Below, one piece after another: positions 34,601 through 46,619 of a stretch of DNA of 64,000 bases; positions within the stretch are counted from its first letter, which is position 1, and each line of letters opens with the position of its first letter. This stretch comes from Acanthococcus lagerstroemiae. Lineage: Eukaryota; Arthropoda; Insecta; Hemiptera; Eriococcidae. The translations under genes were made by a program, and so were the position numbers. The stretch covers positions 64,533,722 to 64,597,721 of the forward strand of contig CM063112.1 of NCBI GenBank assembly GCA_031841125.1, written 5' to 3'. The notes beneath the pieces are model-generated. The model did not search any database. It had not been told where the DNA came from and was given only the letters and a program-made list of their open reading frames with translations.

Positions 34601-35273
34601 TTTTGCAGAAGAATTTATAATTTTCATACCTTAGAGGATTATTACAAATGGAGCAGTGCGGTGAATTATCTGCACGGTATCAAGGTACCGATGATATTCA
34701 TTAACTCTCTGGACGATCCACTATTGTCGGACATTCTTCAAAATCCGGTTCGCGAATTCGCAGGTAAGCCGAGCTCGTCTCCGGTCAAATTTAACGCGGA
34801 ATTACCTTCGTCCAACTGTCCCCTGACAAGTCGATTTTAGGAATTCGTATGTTCACCGCACTATTCTGGTTTCAGATTACCAGATTAACTTGAGAGCTGA
34901 ATGCAAGAAGTAGCTAATTGACATTTCATTTGGAATAGTTTGTTTCTGTTTCTCGAATTAAGGCTTTATCTGAAGACAGAATGCAGGAATATTCTAATCC
35001 GAGTGGCGCTTTGTTACTTCTTGTATTCCGCACCTCAGCTAAAGTTTAGATATCGTCTGTCATTAAAAGCAAATTTATTTTTTATCGGCAGGTTGTCGCC
35101 GAAAAGTACTCGCCATCGAACTCAGGTACGGTGGACACTTAGGATTCTTCGAAAACAATTATTTCATTTCGGAATCAATCACGTGGCTTGAGAAAGCCTT
35201 AATTCAGCTTGCCGAAGCTTTACATAAAGATAGTCTTCAGAATGATAAACTACTGCTTGAAAAATCTGAATAA
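22666..35273 (+). CDS. ABHD2: Alpha/beta-hydrolase, ABHD2-like lipase, seven exons
   Basis: Predicted 449-residue membrane-anchored serine hydrolase; vertebrate ABHD2 cleaves monoacylglycerols such as 2-arachidonoylglycerol. Exons: 22666-22958, 24591-24763, 29356-29523, 31483-31666, 32837-33031, 34609-34763, 35092-35273; all GT-AG and in phase. The catalytic triad is intact: S239 in GYSLGG, D373 in NSLDDPL and H405 in GGHLGFFE. Other family landmarks are WGHCGHIQT, RGYRCAVLNHIGTIP and KYLGE. The N-terminus is hydrophobic over three segments (about 1-20, 24-41, 45-62), more than the single anchor of human ABHD2. A start at M42 (position 22,789) would leave one segment and fit the family better. 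Introns of 0.3-4.6 kb account for the 12.6-kb span. Confidence 0.92.
22959..24590. other. ABHD2 intron 1
   Basis: 1.6-kb intron holding the TIR element at 23,860-24,111 and a G-run near 24,481-24,494. The open frame at 23,397-23,669 has no recognisable domain. Confidence 0.6.
23860..24111. mobile_element. Miniature TIR element, 252 bp (TGGACGCTG family, two-ended copy)
   Basis: Inverted ends TGGACGCTGTGAAGCGTAAG and GGTTCCCTTACGCTTGACAG then CGTCCA. The inner part ACACGTGATTCGAAG matches the single-ended copies at 6,793 and 20,051. It lies in ABHD2 intron 1. No clear target duplication. Confidence 0.7.
24764..29355. other. ABHD2 intron 2
   Basis: 4.6-kb intron. It contains a minus-strand stretch (25,015-25,970) with several overlapping medium-length frames but no identifiable domain, a GT/CA microsatellite with a C-run at 26,904-26,925, and a GC-rich patch at 27,645-27,745. 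No splice-consistent gene seen. Confidence 0.5.
29524..31482. other. ABHD2 intron 3
   Basis: 2.0-kb AT-rich intron. Frames near 29,611-29,962 on both strands are overlapping and featureless. Nothing else recognised. Confidence 0.5.
31998..32160 (+). mobile_element. tRNA-derived SINE-like sequence in ABHD2 intron 4
   Basis: TGGCCAAGTGGTTAGAGACG matches a Pol III A box of tRNA-Ser type, and GGGTTCTATCC 49 bases on matches a B box (GGTTCRANNC). The acceptor and T stems do not close, so this is not an intact tRNA gene. The tRNA-like head is followed by unrelated sequence, as in a SINE. Confidence 0.5.
33032..34608. other. ABHD2 intron 5
   Basis: 1.6-kb AT-rich intron with no recognised element. 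The last 200 bases before the acceptor include degenerate TTCGA-rich words of the kind seen in the tandem arrays near 45 kb. Confidence 0.4.
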
Positions 35274-38200
35274 GTAACATTATTTGTCTAAATGTTCTGG
35301 GTTTTTTTTTGTTTTTTTTTATACTTATATATAATGTACTAAGTTATATAAATTTTCCTCTCATCTCTACATTATCACTCTTGGTTTAATTTTACCGCAT
35401 TTATTTCTCTATTTTATACGTTGGTCGAATCATTTTTCTTCACCTTACGATAATTATTACTATTTTTGTTATTTCATTACACCGAAGATTATTTTATTTC
35501 CCAGTGACGAATGCTGTTTTGGGAAATCAACGCAAAAACCATGCGAACGATGGTTTCGTGAGAAGTACTATTATTTTATTTGGCTTTGATTCCGGCTTTC
35601 AAATGAATTGTATTCTGTTGTTAACTGAATGGAGTGCTTGTCAGTCATCTGGATGAAGGCATTTTGAATGCCGTTACGTTTTCTAGGTACGTGTCCATTC
35701 AGTCATAAATTTGACCATGCTTTTCCTATTTCATGGGTATCCGATGTTGTTATTAAAAATTGATCTTGGTTTGGGAGTGCACCATCGCACTGCGCCCGAA
35801 TTGAGAAAAGTCATTTCTTATTATTCCTTGTACTCCAGCCCCCTCTCTTTCTGTGATCTAAAGTATTGCCGTTGATACGGTATTATAAAGAGGCAAAGAG
35901 GCCCTGCAGGTATACAATTATCATCCATAAAATTGCGGACCAAATTAGAGAATGACGTTGTAGTACACTCGCAACATTATGGTTTTCCAATTTTGTCCGT
36001 AAATTTTTTGATGAGAGTTCGCGTTTTGGTGGTCTCGAACCATTGTGTAACGTACCGTTGTCGGTATACGATAATAGGTATATCTCCTCGCCTTCACTCG
36101 AACAGAAGTCTAAGTTGAACTCGGGTGTGGGTGCTAAGGTACTGAACTGCTTTTCTTGAAAGCCCGTTAATTTAATGGTAAATTTATGTTGGAAAACAAC
36201 GAAAATGGTTAACACATTTTGGTTTTAATTTTGCGTCTCTGTCTTCAGAATGAATGAAACAAGAGAATACAGCGTAAATTATTATTACCGCTATCGTATT
36301 ATCTTTTCTTTTTCGTAAGTCAAAGTTTTGTTTTTTTTTTGTTTTTGTTCTTAACTCGACTCTCAATTTTTAAATCCTTCCAAATTCGTCACGAGAATAA
36401 GATAATGTAATGTATTTAATGTATATGTCTGTGATAGCCTGTGTTTATAGTATTTTCGGGTGGTGAGATGAAGAAACAAGAAAAATTCGCACTAGCTAAC
36501 CACTGTCGTATGGATAGTTAACCTTTTTATTACCTAGTATTTTCATTTTCGAAGTTTCTTCTTTTTTTCTCTCTGAACTTCTAAAAACTCATCGCAACAC
36601 ACGTTAATGTTGAGCAACAGCTTCTCTTGTTTTTTTTTTTTTTTTTTTTTTTTAATTAAGTACGATAACGAGTATATATTTTTAACAGGTCCGAGAACTA
36701 TCGGAAATTGTTTGTGTACATTCGCCGTTTTCTGTATATTCCTATTTCGTTGAGACGTTATGATCTCCGCACGATTCCGATGTCGGTTGCAAATCTGACG
36801 TACGTAACTTTAGTTTATCGCGGAAATCGATAATTAATACTCAATTTGTGTAAAGTATCTGAAATCGGGTTAATTTTAGATAATATTTCGGTTCGTTTTA
36901 TTTGGTTATTTACGAATGGCTCGAAAATGAAAGCGGCATTGAAGGTAAATCAACTGCACGGCACATTGAACTGAATCCAGTTTTCGAAGACACCGTCGCA
37001 AAAGAAATTCATCTGTTTTCGTCGACCTTACGTTATAAAAGAGTTTTAGTTACTGGTTTTGTGCAAAATGATTTTCAATGCGATTAGCAAAAATTCTTGG
37101 ATGTTGGCGTGGTTGGTGTTTTTAAATTATTCATCCGACACCAGTGCCATTTACACCGTCCTTCGTGTAACGTTGGTCTAATCAATTTTTGTTGTATCGT
37201 GAATTTTCTTATTCTTGATCTACCCGAGTGATACTCGAACTATCGTATTTTTATTATTTGAACGAGTCTTAAGACATTCGGAACATCGTTGGTAACTGTA
37301 AATCCTGACATTATCGGGTGCAATTCTCGCCTTCTACTATTAAAATGGCGCGGTGTTTTTGCTACCAATTCTTCTCGATTGTACGTTCAACTCGTAGTGT
37401 CGTCTTATGTATTTGTAAGATTCTAGTTTTCGATATTTTAAATGATCGTGTTCCTTTCATGCGAGCGAATGTTCTCTAGAAGTACTAAGGTGGCTGACGT
37501 TTTGAAAAACTCGATGAATTCGGTGACAGTGTGCTGGCACGCTCGTCTAAACAAACAGAAATGCATCGTGTCGTCCTAGAGAGGAACAGTGTCTGGTGAG
37601 TGAGAAGTATCCGTGTATGCAGCGATCAATTGTGTACAGTATTTCAGAGTGTATTCGTTCGAAATTTAAAGCATTTTTACAAAAAATAACGATTGCGATG
37701 CTGCGGTATTCCGTCACTAAATTATGTTGTCTAAAAGATTTTCAGCTCGCGATTAGAGACGTACCGAAGAGACGGTTGCGATGAACCCGCGTTTCTCAGA
37801 GCGACTCTCAGTAGATGAAATCAAATCGACAGCGGGCAAAATTTTCGAAAGCATTAACCTTTTTTTCTTCGGTTTTGTAGGTTGAAAGCCGGATTTTCAG
37901 TTCACAATATTCGTATTTTCATGCGGTGATGTTAGGTTCTTCCTCCCTTCAAAAACGTTATTTCGGTACGGTACCTACCTGTATTTCTTGAACCTGGGAG
38001 AATGTAGTAATTTCTAATATGTGTAGAATGCTAATCATTCCATCCAAATCTTAAAAATCGTCAATGTTATGTTAAGAAGTTGTTGTACTTCGAATTATTC
38101 GATGCTGGATGAATTTAACCCCCTTTCCCTCCCCGTTCGTTGCAACATACACGAGTGCAAGTTGCAAGAAATTTACTATCAACTCAGTGTGTGAAATATC

Positions 38201-40900
38201 TCATATTCTAGCTTTTGCTTCCGAATTATGTCGGAGGTTGATGACGAATATTCGAATTAATAGTATCGTCCGTACATCGCCAACATGGCTCTGCTGTGTT
38301 AGTTACGAGTTTATAATGTTTCCCCTAGACAATGCCGATATCTTGTCAATGTTGCACCGGTACGATGCACATTTATAGTTCACCCGCTGTCTTGGCTCAT
38401 GTTGTTCTAATTGAGAATCGATGATAATATAACGAAGTATTTCATCTGTATGTTGCATTCATCACTCAAGAGTTGGAAATGATTTATCGTGCGACATATC
38501 TCGATCTGTTTGCGTCTTCATTCTTTATCCAATGTTTCGAAGTTGTCTCGCTGACTCGTGTCTTTCTTTCGTTCGTGTATCGTAAATTTACAATCAAGAT
38601 ACGGAACACAGAATATAATTATTATCGACGAGTGGAGTGCCAGAATATCGATGTTGTATTTCGGGGTAGCTTAGTTAGTCACTTCGTTTAACACAAAGAC
38701 TTGATGCATCAATTAGTTACAGACTATACGAACCAAATGTGACTTGAGATGACTCCTTGCACTTAGCTCTCCTGTTCTTGCTCTTGAGTTACATTCGCCC
38801 TACGAGTATAAAGGCGGGAACGAAAGGAAAAAGAAACTCGAGAACTCGAAAGACGGTTGTGCGATTTTGTTAGTTCCTTTTCGTGCATTTTGAATCCACA
38901 ATGGTATTCCGCGTACGTTTTCTATTTCCTCCTCCCCCGCCCCTAATTTCAGCTGTATGGTGGGTGACCCGAATATACGTCACATGTTTCAACGAATCGT
39001 TTAGATGGATTACTAGCCGTCAGTTGTCTTTACGAACAATTTACGGGCGGAGAGTTTCGTACAGATTATCGGGTAATTTTGTACTCTTATAGTAACCGAC
39101 GTGTGTAGTATTTTCGTTTCGTTTTGTCGACTCGTTTATGATATAAATGTAGCTCGGGTGTGAAGCTGTTCGTGGGTTCGGTGTGATATTCGTTTACACT
39201 ACATAACCCACGTTACAACTCTCCTTTCGCCGTCCGATGTTGCAAAAATCGAAATTCTTATCTAGTTAAGTATACTCGTACATGTGTACGATTTTCATTA
39301 ATTCTCAAGTAGAATATATCGTACGGGAAGCGTTCGGTCAGCAGAGTCCGAGATGCTAACTTGTAAAATTATCGAAGTACTATCGAAAATGTCTATCGAT
39401 TTATCGCTACTTCACCCATGAAAAAGTCGAGTAAATTATCTCACTTATAGACTGAGGCTGTCGGCACACTGGCTCCTACTTAACCGTATGTCGACTTTTT
39501 TGTTCCCATTGACCGGAATGAACAATTAGAATTAAGTAAAGCCTTTCGATCGACAATTCTGAATATTCGTTATTCGAATCTTGCTCGAGTGTCTCAATTA
39601 TCGTAATTTTTGTACGAATCGACGACTGCCTTAATTAGTGTAGTATAATATTTCGGAATGTGATCGAATAAGTATTCGCTTATCGCTAAAGAGAATTATA
39701 TCTACCTTACGCGTTATAATATTAGAGAATGTTCGTTGACCTAGTTATTATATTTTTTTTGTATGCAGTAATGTACCTAAGTACTGAATTTGCTATTTTT
39801 ATTACCAGTAATGACGTGTGAAGATTTTCCTCACTCTACTCACTTCGCTCATTTTTGATTTTTTTTTTTCTTTTAAATGTGTACTCGCGCCCATGGTAGA
39901 GCTTGCTTTTTTGTCACACATGCTCGATAAAATTTCCGCAGATATCCCAGTGCACGATGTATTCAAACTACATCGTATGATATGTATTATTAATATCGCC
40001 GGTTTGACATATATACGTTTTGTATTTGTTTCGTTAATTGTCGATAGTATTATCTTCAGTTTATGAAATTTTCCTGTGTTCTCACTCAACTCTTTTCACT
40101 TTCGAAAAGAGTGTAATTAGCCTTTATTTAAGTATTATTTTTTTTACGTATTGTTCGTTTATTCGAACGTGTGACAGCCAACAAATATTTGTTTGACGAG
40201 ATTTTAAATTTTGTTTTATATTAATTTTAATGATTTTTATTTTGTCAAATGTCATATGTATTTTTAAATTTTGTTTTTGTTGCTTTTTTTGTACGATATC
40301 GTGATAATATTGATTGCGAAACGATTTACGTAGAAAAGTTTCAAATCTTGACTAAGGTTACCTCTTTGTTATATTAAAAAGTAAAAACGGGGGGAAAAAA
40401 GTGAATAAATAAATAAAGGGAAAAAGGAAAAATTTAGCGTAATCAACAAGAATTCCTCTCCAGTAAAACGACGAATGTTTTATCTTTTAATTTTGTGATA
40501 ATGTAATAAACATTAAGAAGCTAAATCGCTTTCAATTCTTTTTTCGAGGATTTTGAAGATATCTCCAATGCGAACGTAACAGACATCTTGTTCCCCTATA
40601 TTGTAACGATATTGGCAGAGAAAACGCGCACTGAACGGAATAACTGGTTTATTCCACACGATATGACACAACTAAACGCAGTACTTAACCTCGCTTTGAA
40701 TTCACAATTGTCGCATTCAAAATTAGACATTTCGATAATATGTAAGACACGTGGGACTAGGGGATATAATGTAAAATACTTTATTAATGTCGTGTACGGA
40801 GTGGAAGAGAAATCGACCTAACCCTGACTGCGACACTATCCTGAAGAAATGAAACTAAGAACAGAGAGAGGAAGTATATTAAATAAAATGTGTACATATT
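35274..40900. other. Long AT-rich region after ABHD2, possible extended 3' UTR
   Basis: No credible coding exon on either strand. The DNA is rich in T-runs (36,633-36,653), TGTA words and AATAAA hexamers (for example 40,404-40,416 and 40,504-40,509), without obvious repeats. This would suit a very long 3' untranslated region of ABHD2 or plain intergenic DNA; sequence alone does not decide. Confidence 0.35.
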
Positions 40901-40919
40901 AAACAACTCTTAGCCTACT

Positions 40920-41770
40920 GAGTTCACGCTACGGCGTAAGTGGACCCTAGCTCACGTGGCGATGCTATTTACCTGTAATTCAAAAGAAGTGGACACGGCT
41001 GAGTATTTAGGTCCCTAACTACCTCCTGTTCCACCTACATAAATTAGGAGGGAGGTTGGACGAATCAACGAGTACACCTGTCCCGATCCAGCATGCCGCC
41101 AGACTAACGGTGGGGTTCTGCGCTCACCCTCCACACCGTGCAGACTCTTTGGAGCTGAGTCATCCTGACGATCCCGCTCCATAAAGGGGACACTCGGTAT
41201 CCCCCCCTCCGCCTCGGCGCACTCCTGAGAGAGCTTCAAGATCGGGAATCAGCGGAGGAAGCACATCGTCACCAGAGCCTGGCTTCCCCAAACTCTGCAT
41301 AGTACCCCCCCCCCTCCCCCTCAGTACTACCCTCCGAGTACTGTTCGGCCCACAAGACAGTAGTGTCGATCGATCACTGACCTTACGTATACTAAATACT
41401 GATTAACGTAATTCTACGTAACCAATCGAAGGCGAATACTCAAGAAATGACCCATTTAAGAGGTGAGCGCACTTACCCAATGTTCAGCAAATGGAGGCAC
41501 AAATATCGCGATAAGAAATAAGAAAAAATATCGAAAAACACAAAAATATCGAGGGCGCCCAGCCACACAAAAATCAGACTAACCATGCGATTCTATAGCC
41601 TCCGCAATCGTGGCGGAAAATGAAAATTGTGCCTATGTGTGAGTGGGCTCTGCCTGTCGTTACATCATCCCTATTGTTCACACCTTCAAAAAAGGAATAC
41701 CATTCCTTCGACAGGCCGAGTTCGCAGCTTCGAAGTGTCGGCCAGTGTCAAGGGGTGCCTAGAATACGGA
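40920..41770. other. GC-richer unclassified segment
   Basis: Base composition rises sharply against the AT-rich flanks (for example 41,020-41,300). A 74-codon minus frame (41,239-41,015) has no domain. Short mirrored words such as TTCGACAGGCCGAG are present. It may be the 3' part of an unrecognised retroelement. Confidence 0.3.
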
Positions 41771-42533
41771 TATTATACAAAATAGGTTCTTAGCTTCCCA
41801 CGGTTCGATGACAGCGAGCTGCCTTTATGTACCCCCTACCTCGCCAGCGTTACAGGCAAATCTCCTTATATTGCTTTATTGCTCTTCCTTATCGTTCACT
41901 TACGCAATTACGAGAATCGTGTGTTCATCGTTCTTCATTTCTGTTGAATATTCGGAAGCATTCGCCAGAGAATATTCATGGACGTACCTACTCGTAAAGG
42001 AAAGGGGATAATCTTTTTCTAAACCCACTCGTATGCAAAATTTCTCTCATTGAGGAGAATGTTGAAAAAATCGGAACACCGGTTAGTAAAATTGAGGAAC
42101 GGAAATTCTTTGCTTGTTTTAGAAAATTTTTATCAGTCGGTTGAACCGGGTCCGAGTCCATCGGTTGCCAGAATGTGGAAAATGAATATTTTCTTTCGTC
42201 GATTGATACAAACATTTTGTCAATAACAAGACTGACATTTTGTTAAGAAAGTTATGCCCCTCCTTTTTAACAAAGTTCATTCTGTCGACACGTCTTCACC
42301 CAATAAAATAACTATAAAATAGGCGCCGACACGTTAATACGTCAAATACCACTTTCTTTCGAAAAGAATCGGAATTAATACGAAGTATAATTTATTGTCG
42401 CTTTGTCTGATCACTTACCTCATTGTAATGGCGCTTAGAACTGTTTGTCAAATGAGCAGTCTCGGAAGCAATGCAACCCCGCCAAATTCGGATAGCTGAT
42501 TTGAAATCAGAGCTAAAATTAAGCAAGAATACA

Positions 42534-42791
42534 CAGTGGCGTAGCGGGGGGTGCTCCCTCCCCCGCCCAAGGCACCTGAAATTAAATGTAAATATGAAAA
42601 AATGATTTTTTGTCTTTAAAACACGTTTTTTCGAACAATTTTCGCTCGTGCAGTAATATCTTACCTTCATAAAATAGTCCTCTAATATCGGCGATTCTTG
42701 AAATATACCTCAATTTTCGACTTCTTCTCCCTTGAGAAACTTACTTTGCCCCCTCCCCCTCCCCCTTTGCGAAAATCCTGGCTACGCCACT
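42534..42791. mobile_element. hAT-like miniature element, 258 bp, with 9-bp direct repeats
   Basis: Ends CAGTGGCGTAGCGGGG and CCTGGCTACGCCACT form inverted repeats of the widespread CAGTGGCGTAGC type. The exact repeat AAGAATACA flanks both sides (42,525-42,533 and 42,792-42,800), containing the 8-bp duplication expected of hAT elements. Interior non-coding. Confidence 0.85.
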
Positions 42792-42989
42792 AAGAATACA
42801 TATGTGTAATTTAATTTCAATCAATTAATCAAAAACTGCGTGTATATTATTAAATTTTTTTTGGTTTTTAGTTTTTTAAACGTGATATTTATTTCCTACT
42901 GTTTCATCATTGATCGTTTGGACGAAAATTAGTTGGAAAGCTTTCGAACTGAGACCGGATACAAAATACTCAATTTTTTAAAACAAATT

Positions 42990-43162
42990 TTAATTCGATT
43001 TCAAGATTTGAGCTCTAGGAACTTTTTTATCAATTTGACGTCAGTTTTCAACCATTTTTAAGCACATCTCGGCAACGAAACGTCGCCGCTAATTTAAACA
43101 ACGAATTTGAACTCAGTAATGGAGTTTAGAAAATTTTACTCCATATTATAAATGCAGCATGC

Positions 43163-43203
<41 letters not shown>

Positions 43204-43690
43204 GGCATTCTTGAGCGTATCTTGGTAGCGAAAAGCGTCACCACTAAATTTGAACAACGAATTCAAACTCAGTATGAAAAATTGAATAAAATAAATTGTT
43301 ACTTCAATTTTTTTTATTTTTTTTTTTATTTTTGAGAATTTCTCCATACCGATTATGTATTGTTTTGTGGAAATGACTCAATTTTTTGAGACAAGTACAA
43401 ATCAGCCATCAACACTCCAATTTCTGAGCATGTGGATCGAGCGTCACGCTAAATTTAGTCATCGAGTTTGAACTCAGCGTAAAAAATGGAGCGAATTTTA
43501 ACTCAATTTTCAGAAATCAAAAAAGTTGCACTGACGACAACTTATTTCCACTCAATTATTCATGCTGAGTTCAAATTTGTTTGCCAAATTTAGTGGCAGC
43601 GCTCCGTTGCCGAGATACGCTCAAAAATTGGAGAAAATGTTGATGAAATTTGTCAAAAAATGACTTTAGCTCAATGTTCACGGCGGCTTT
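42990..43690. repeat. Degenerate tandem repeat with an inverted unit
   Basis: Three direct units (about 43,060-43,115, 43,205-43,280, 43,420-43,500) share TCTTGAGC-, CGTC-C-CTAAATTT and AACGA(A)TTTGAACTCAGTA. A fourth unit at about 43,560-43,640 is inverted (GCTGAGTTCAAATTTGTTTG, GCCGAGATACGCTCAAAAAT). A poly-T run of about 38 bases (43,164-43,201) separates units one and two. A weak relative lies at 49,380-49,420. Confidence 0.65.
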
Positions 43691-44829
43691 GAAATTTAGA
43701 ATGGAAGATCGGAGACATTCTATTTATTCATTTTTTACTATTACTACTCTTTTTTTGGCCGCTACGCTCAAATTCGTTGTCCCAAATCAAGAAGTAAGGT
43801 AAAGTGCCTCGAAGTCCTGATGCAAGAGCTTTTCGAAACATTTGGTGGTTGAAAAAAGATGCGATGCGTTATGCGTATGGGAAAAAATGAACAAAATTCG
43901 AAAAAAATTGAGTAATTCATTTATAGTTTAGAAGAATGAAGAAAAATAGAAGCAAAAATGTTTGGAAAGTTGGGATTTGGTATAGTTCGTCATTTGGGCA
44001 TACTAATTAATATTCTAGAATTCTCCGAGAATTCGAATGATGTTCGCTTCCAAGAAGTGAAATAGCCCTCAAAATTCGTGAATTTTTCGGTTAATCGATA
44101 AAAATTGATTTTATTAAAAAATCTTTCGAACCAAAATCATGCCTCGCCCATTTTACCGATGGAAGATTATTTGAAATTTTTTGTTCACTGCCGCAGAGTA
44201 GGGTTAAAATTGACCCTGTACACTCCTGTACCATAATACAGGACTTACGGAAAAATCGTTGAATTTTTGGCATTATCCTAAAATGTCACGGTGGGTTGTA
44301 AATTACTGTATATCCTCCTCTACCTATCCCTGATATTTTTCCTTCCCCTCCCCTAATTCTGGGAAATCACAACTTTTAACTTGCTAAATCCTTATGTTAT
44401 ATCCAGGAACCCGGAGCCGGAGCTGGGGACTCCAGAACTGATGATTTTTTAGAGGAGTCGCATCGGGGATCCGGAAAAAATAATTTGTTGAAGCCGGACA
44501 TTTTCAGTAATTTACCGGAACCGGAGCCAGTTTTTGACTCCAATTCAGGCTCCGACACGAGCTATGGCCTTTCACCCTCCTCTCGTTCCCTTTCTCCGAA
44601 CTTTTGACTTTCCCTGTAGTCCCATTCCCTCTAAAATCTTTCGTCTAAAAAAAGACAAAATATTTATTGAGGTTAGATTTCTATGGCACAAAAACGCATG
44701 TTTAATTGAAGTCTAATTTCTTTTCTCGTAAAAACGTTTCTCTCCTCCAAAAGGGGGCCTAGACCGTATCATCAATTTTGAAGTCCTAAATAGAAAAGTA
44801 CCGAACCAAGTATGTATCGGAATATTGGT

Positions 44830-46440
44830 TTCTTAGATCGCAGATTTCGAATATCGCGTCGAATTTTGTAACTGGTCGTGATTCAAACTTAACAATCCAC
44901 GTTTTGGATCCAAAGGGGTCAAAATTAAATTGACTTGCAGAATTGAACAAAGTTTCGAAGTACGGTTTTTCGAGTTGCTGATTTCAAATATCGTGCTTGA
45001 TGTTTGATCGGACCCCAGTTTTGATTTAAATTTCCAAATGGATCCAAGAATAATCAAAATTAATTTTGCTTGAAACATAGAATATATGATCGATTTTCTT
45101 CTTCTTCTTCTTTTTTTGTGAGGGAGGGAGGGAGAGGTTGCTGATTTCAAATATTGCATTAGATTGTTGATCTGGGCCCCGATTTGAACTACAAATTATA
45201 CATTTTCGCCATTATTGTCAAAAAATTGACCAATGTCGCAAATTTGGGCTCCTACATTCAAATTTTATCTTAAAGGGGAGGATCAATTTCATTTGACTAA
45301 TATAACTGGTAAGTTAGGAAAACCGTAAACGAGGTGTCGAAAATGTCAACTGCATTTATACAGGCATACAAGGTATTTCACTGATTTGTCCCCCTCTCCC
45401 CTTTTTTTAAAAGTCAGGTAATATCTTTGTAGAATAAAAATAGATATTAAGAAAAAAAGAAAGGAAAAAAAAAGTTAAAAATACGAGTTACCCACGCAGA
45501 AATTACCAAACCAAACATTAAAGACGATAAACGACAAAAATTTACGAACAGCAAGAAATGACCTAAGCTACTCCAGTACACAAAACTAAAACAAAAAAAA
45601 AAAAAAAAAAGAGCAACAAGACGAAATCATAACCATAGTTAATTGTGGTCGATGTTATTATTTCACTTACTACAATCTACTGAATGTTGAGCCGAATTGA
45701 CGTATTTACGGGGAATCGAGTATGCAATTTCATATGCGTATGTGTAGAAATGGTGAGGACTGATGAACAATACAGGGAGTGAAACGCGATGATGCCACTA
45801 TCTTTTTTTCTGAACGCGAAGTGGGATCGACGTGGAGTAAACGAAGAATTTCAAGTGGAGCAGTCAGTGTAGTTTCTTTTTGGATGAAAAAATTTTCTCT
45901 CTACAGAGAAAAAGGGGCCCCAATGCACCTCTGACTTTTGAATCTTAAATTAAATGGTAACGAATAAAATATCGAAATAGAGGTTCATTGTGTCTCACCG
46001 ATCTCGAATATCACGTTGGATTTTTGATCCGGTCCCGATTTGGGTCCAAAAATCTAAATTTTGCGCCCAAAATGACCAAAATTAAATTGGCTCAAACATT
46101 TGAACACGGTATCGAAACAGGGTATTTTTGAGTCGCCGATTTTAAATATCGTATTAGATTTTTAATGTTTCCAATGTGGGCCTGATAATCAAAATTTCTG
46201 ACAAAAGAGGGTCAACATTTTTTTGCTTGAAAAATTGTGTAAATTATCAAATTCTTGGACTTTAGAGAGATCGCTGATTTTGAATATCGCATCAGATGTT
46301 TTGTTTGGCAGCGATTCGGACCACAAGTTCAACATTTTCCCCGTCAACTAAACAAAATTGACTTGCATTGAAAAACTGAACAATGTCGCAAATCTGGGCC
46401 TCTACAATCGAGATTTCATTTTGAAGGAGGGAAGAGAATC
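44830..46440. repeat. Diverged tandem array, period about 140 bp
   Basis: Recurrent words TGATTTCAAATATCG, GATTTTTGATC(C/T)GG(C/A)CCC, CAAAATTAAATTG(G/A)CT and TGAACAAAGT(T/A)TCGAA appear in the same order at about 44,838, 44,975, 45,140, 45,995, 46,130 and 46,265, with an unrelated stretch at about 45,400-45,880. Units are highly diverged and non-coding. Confidence 0.65.
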
Positions 46441-46619
46441 GGTTCAACTTCTAAAATCAAACGAAGTATCTTGATATGGTTTTTATGTTTTGTAGAGTTC
46501 GAATTGTATTCTTTATTATATATTTTATTAGGTTCGTAGTCATTACGTCCCAGTTTCGGGATGAAAGTAACAATTTCCTTCTTCACTTGAAAAATCTTCA
46601 CTCGTGTGACTAGAAAACA

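Noticed and set aside
35883..36215. 110-codon minus-strand frame
   Set aside because: No recognisable domain or splice context; consistent with chance in AT-rich DNA.
43126..43347. Lysine-rich minus-strand frame
   Set aside because: Produced by the poly-T run at 43,164-43,201.
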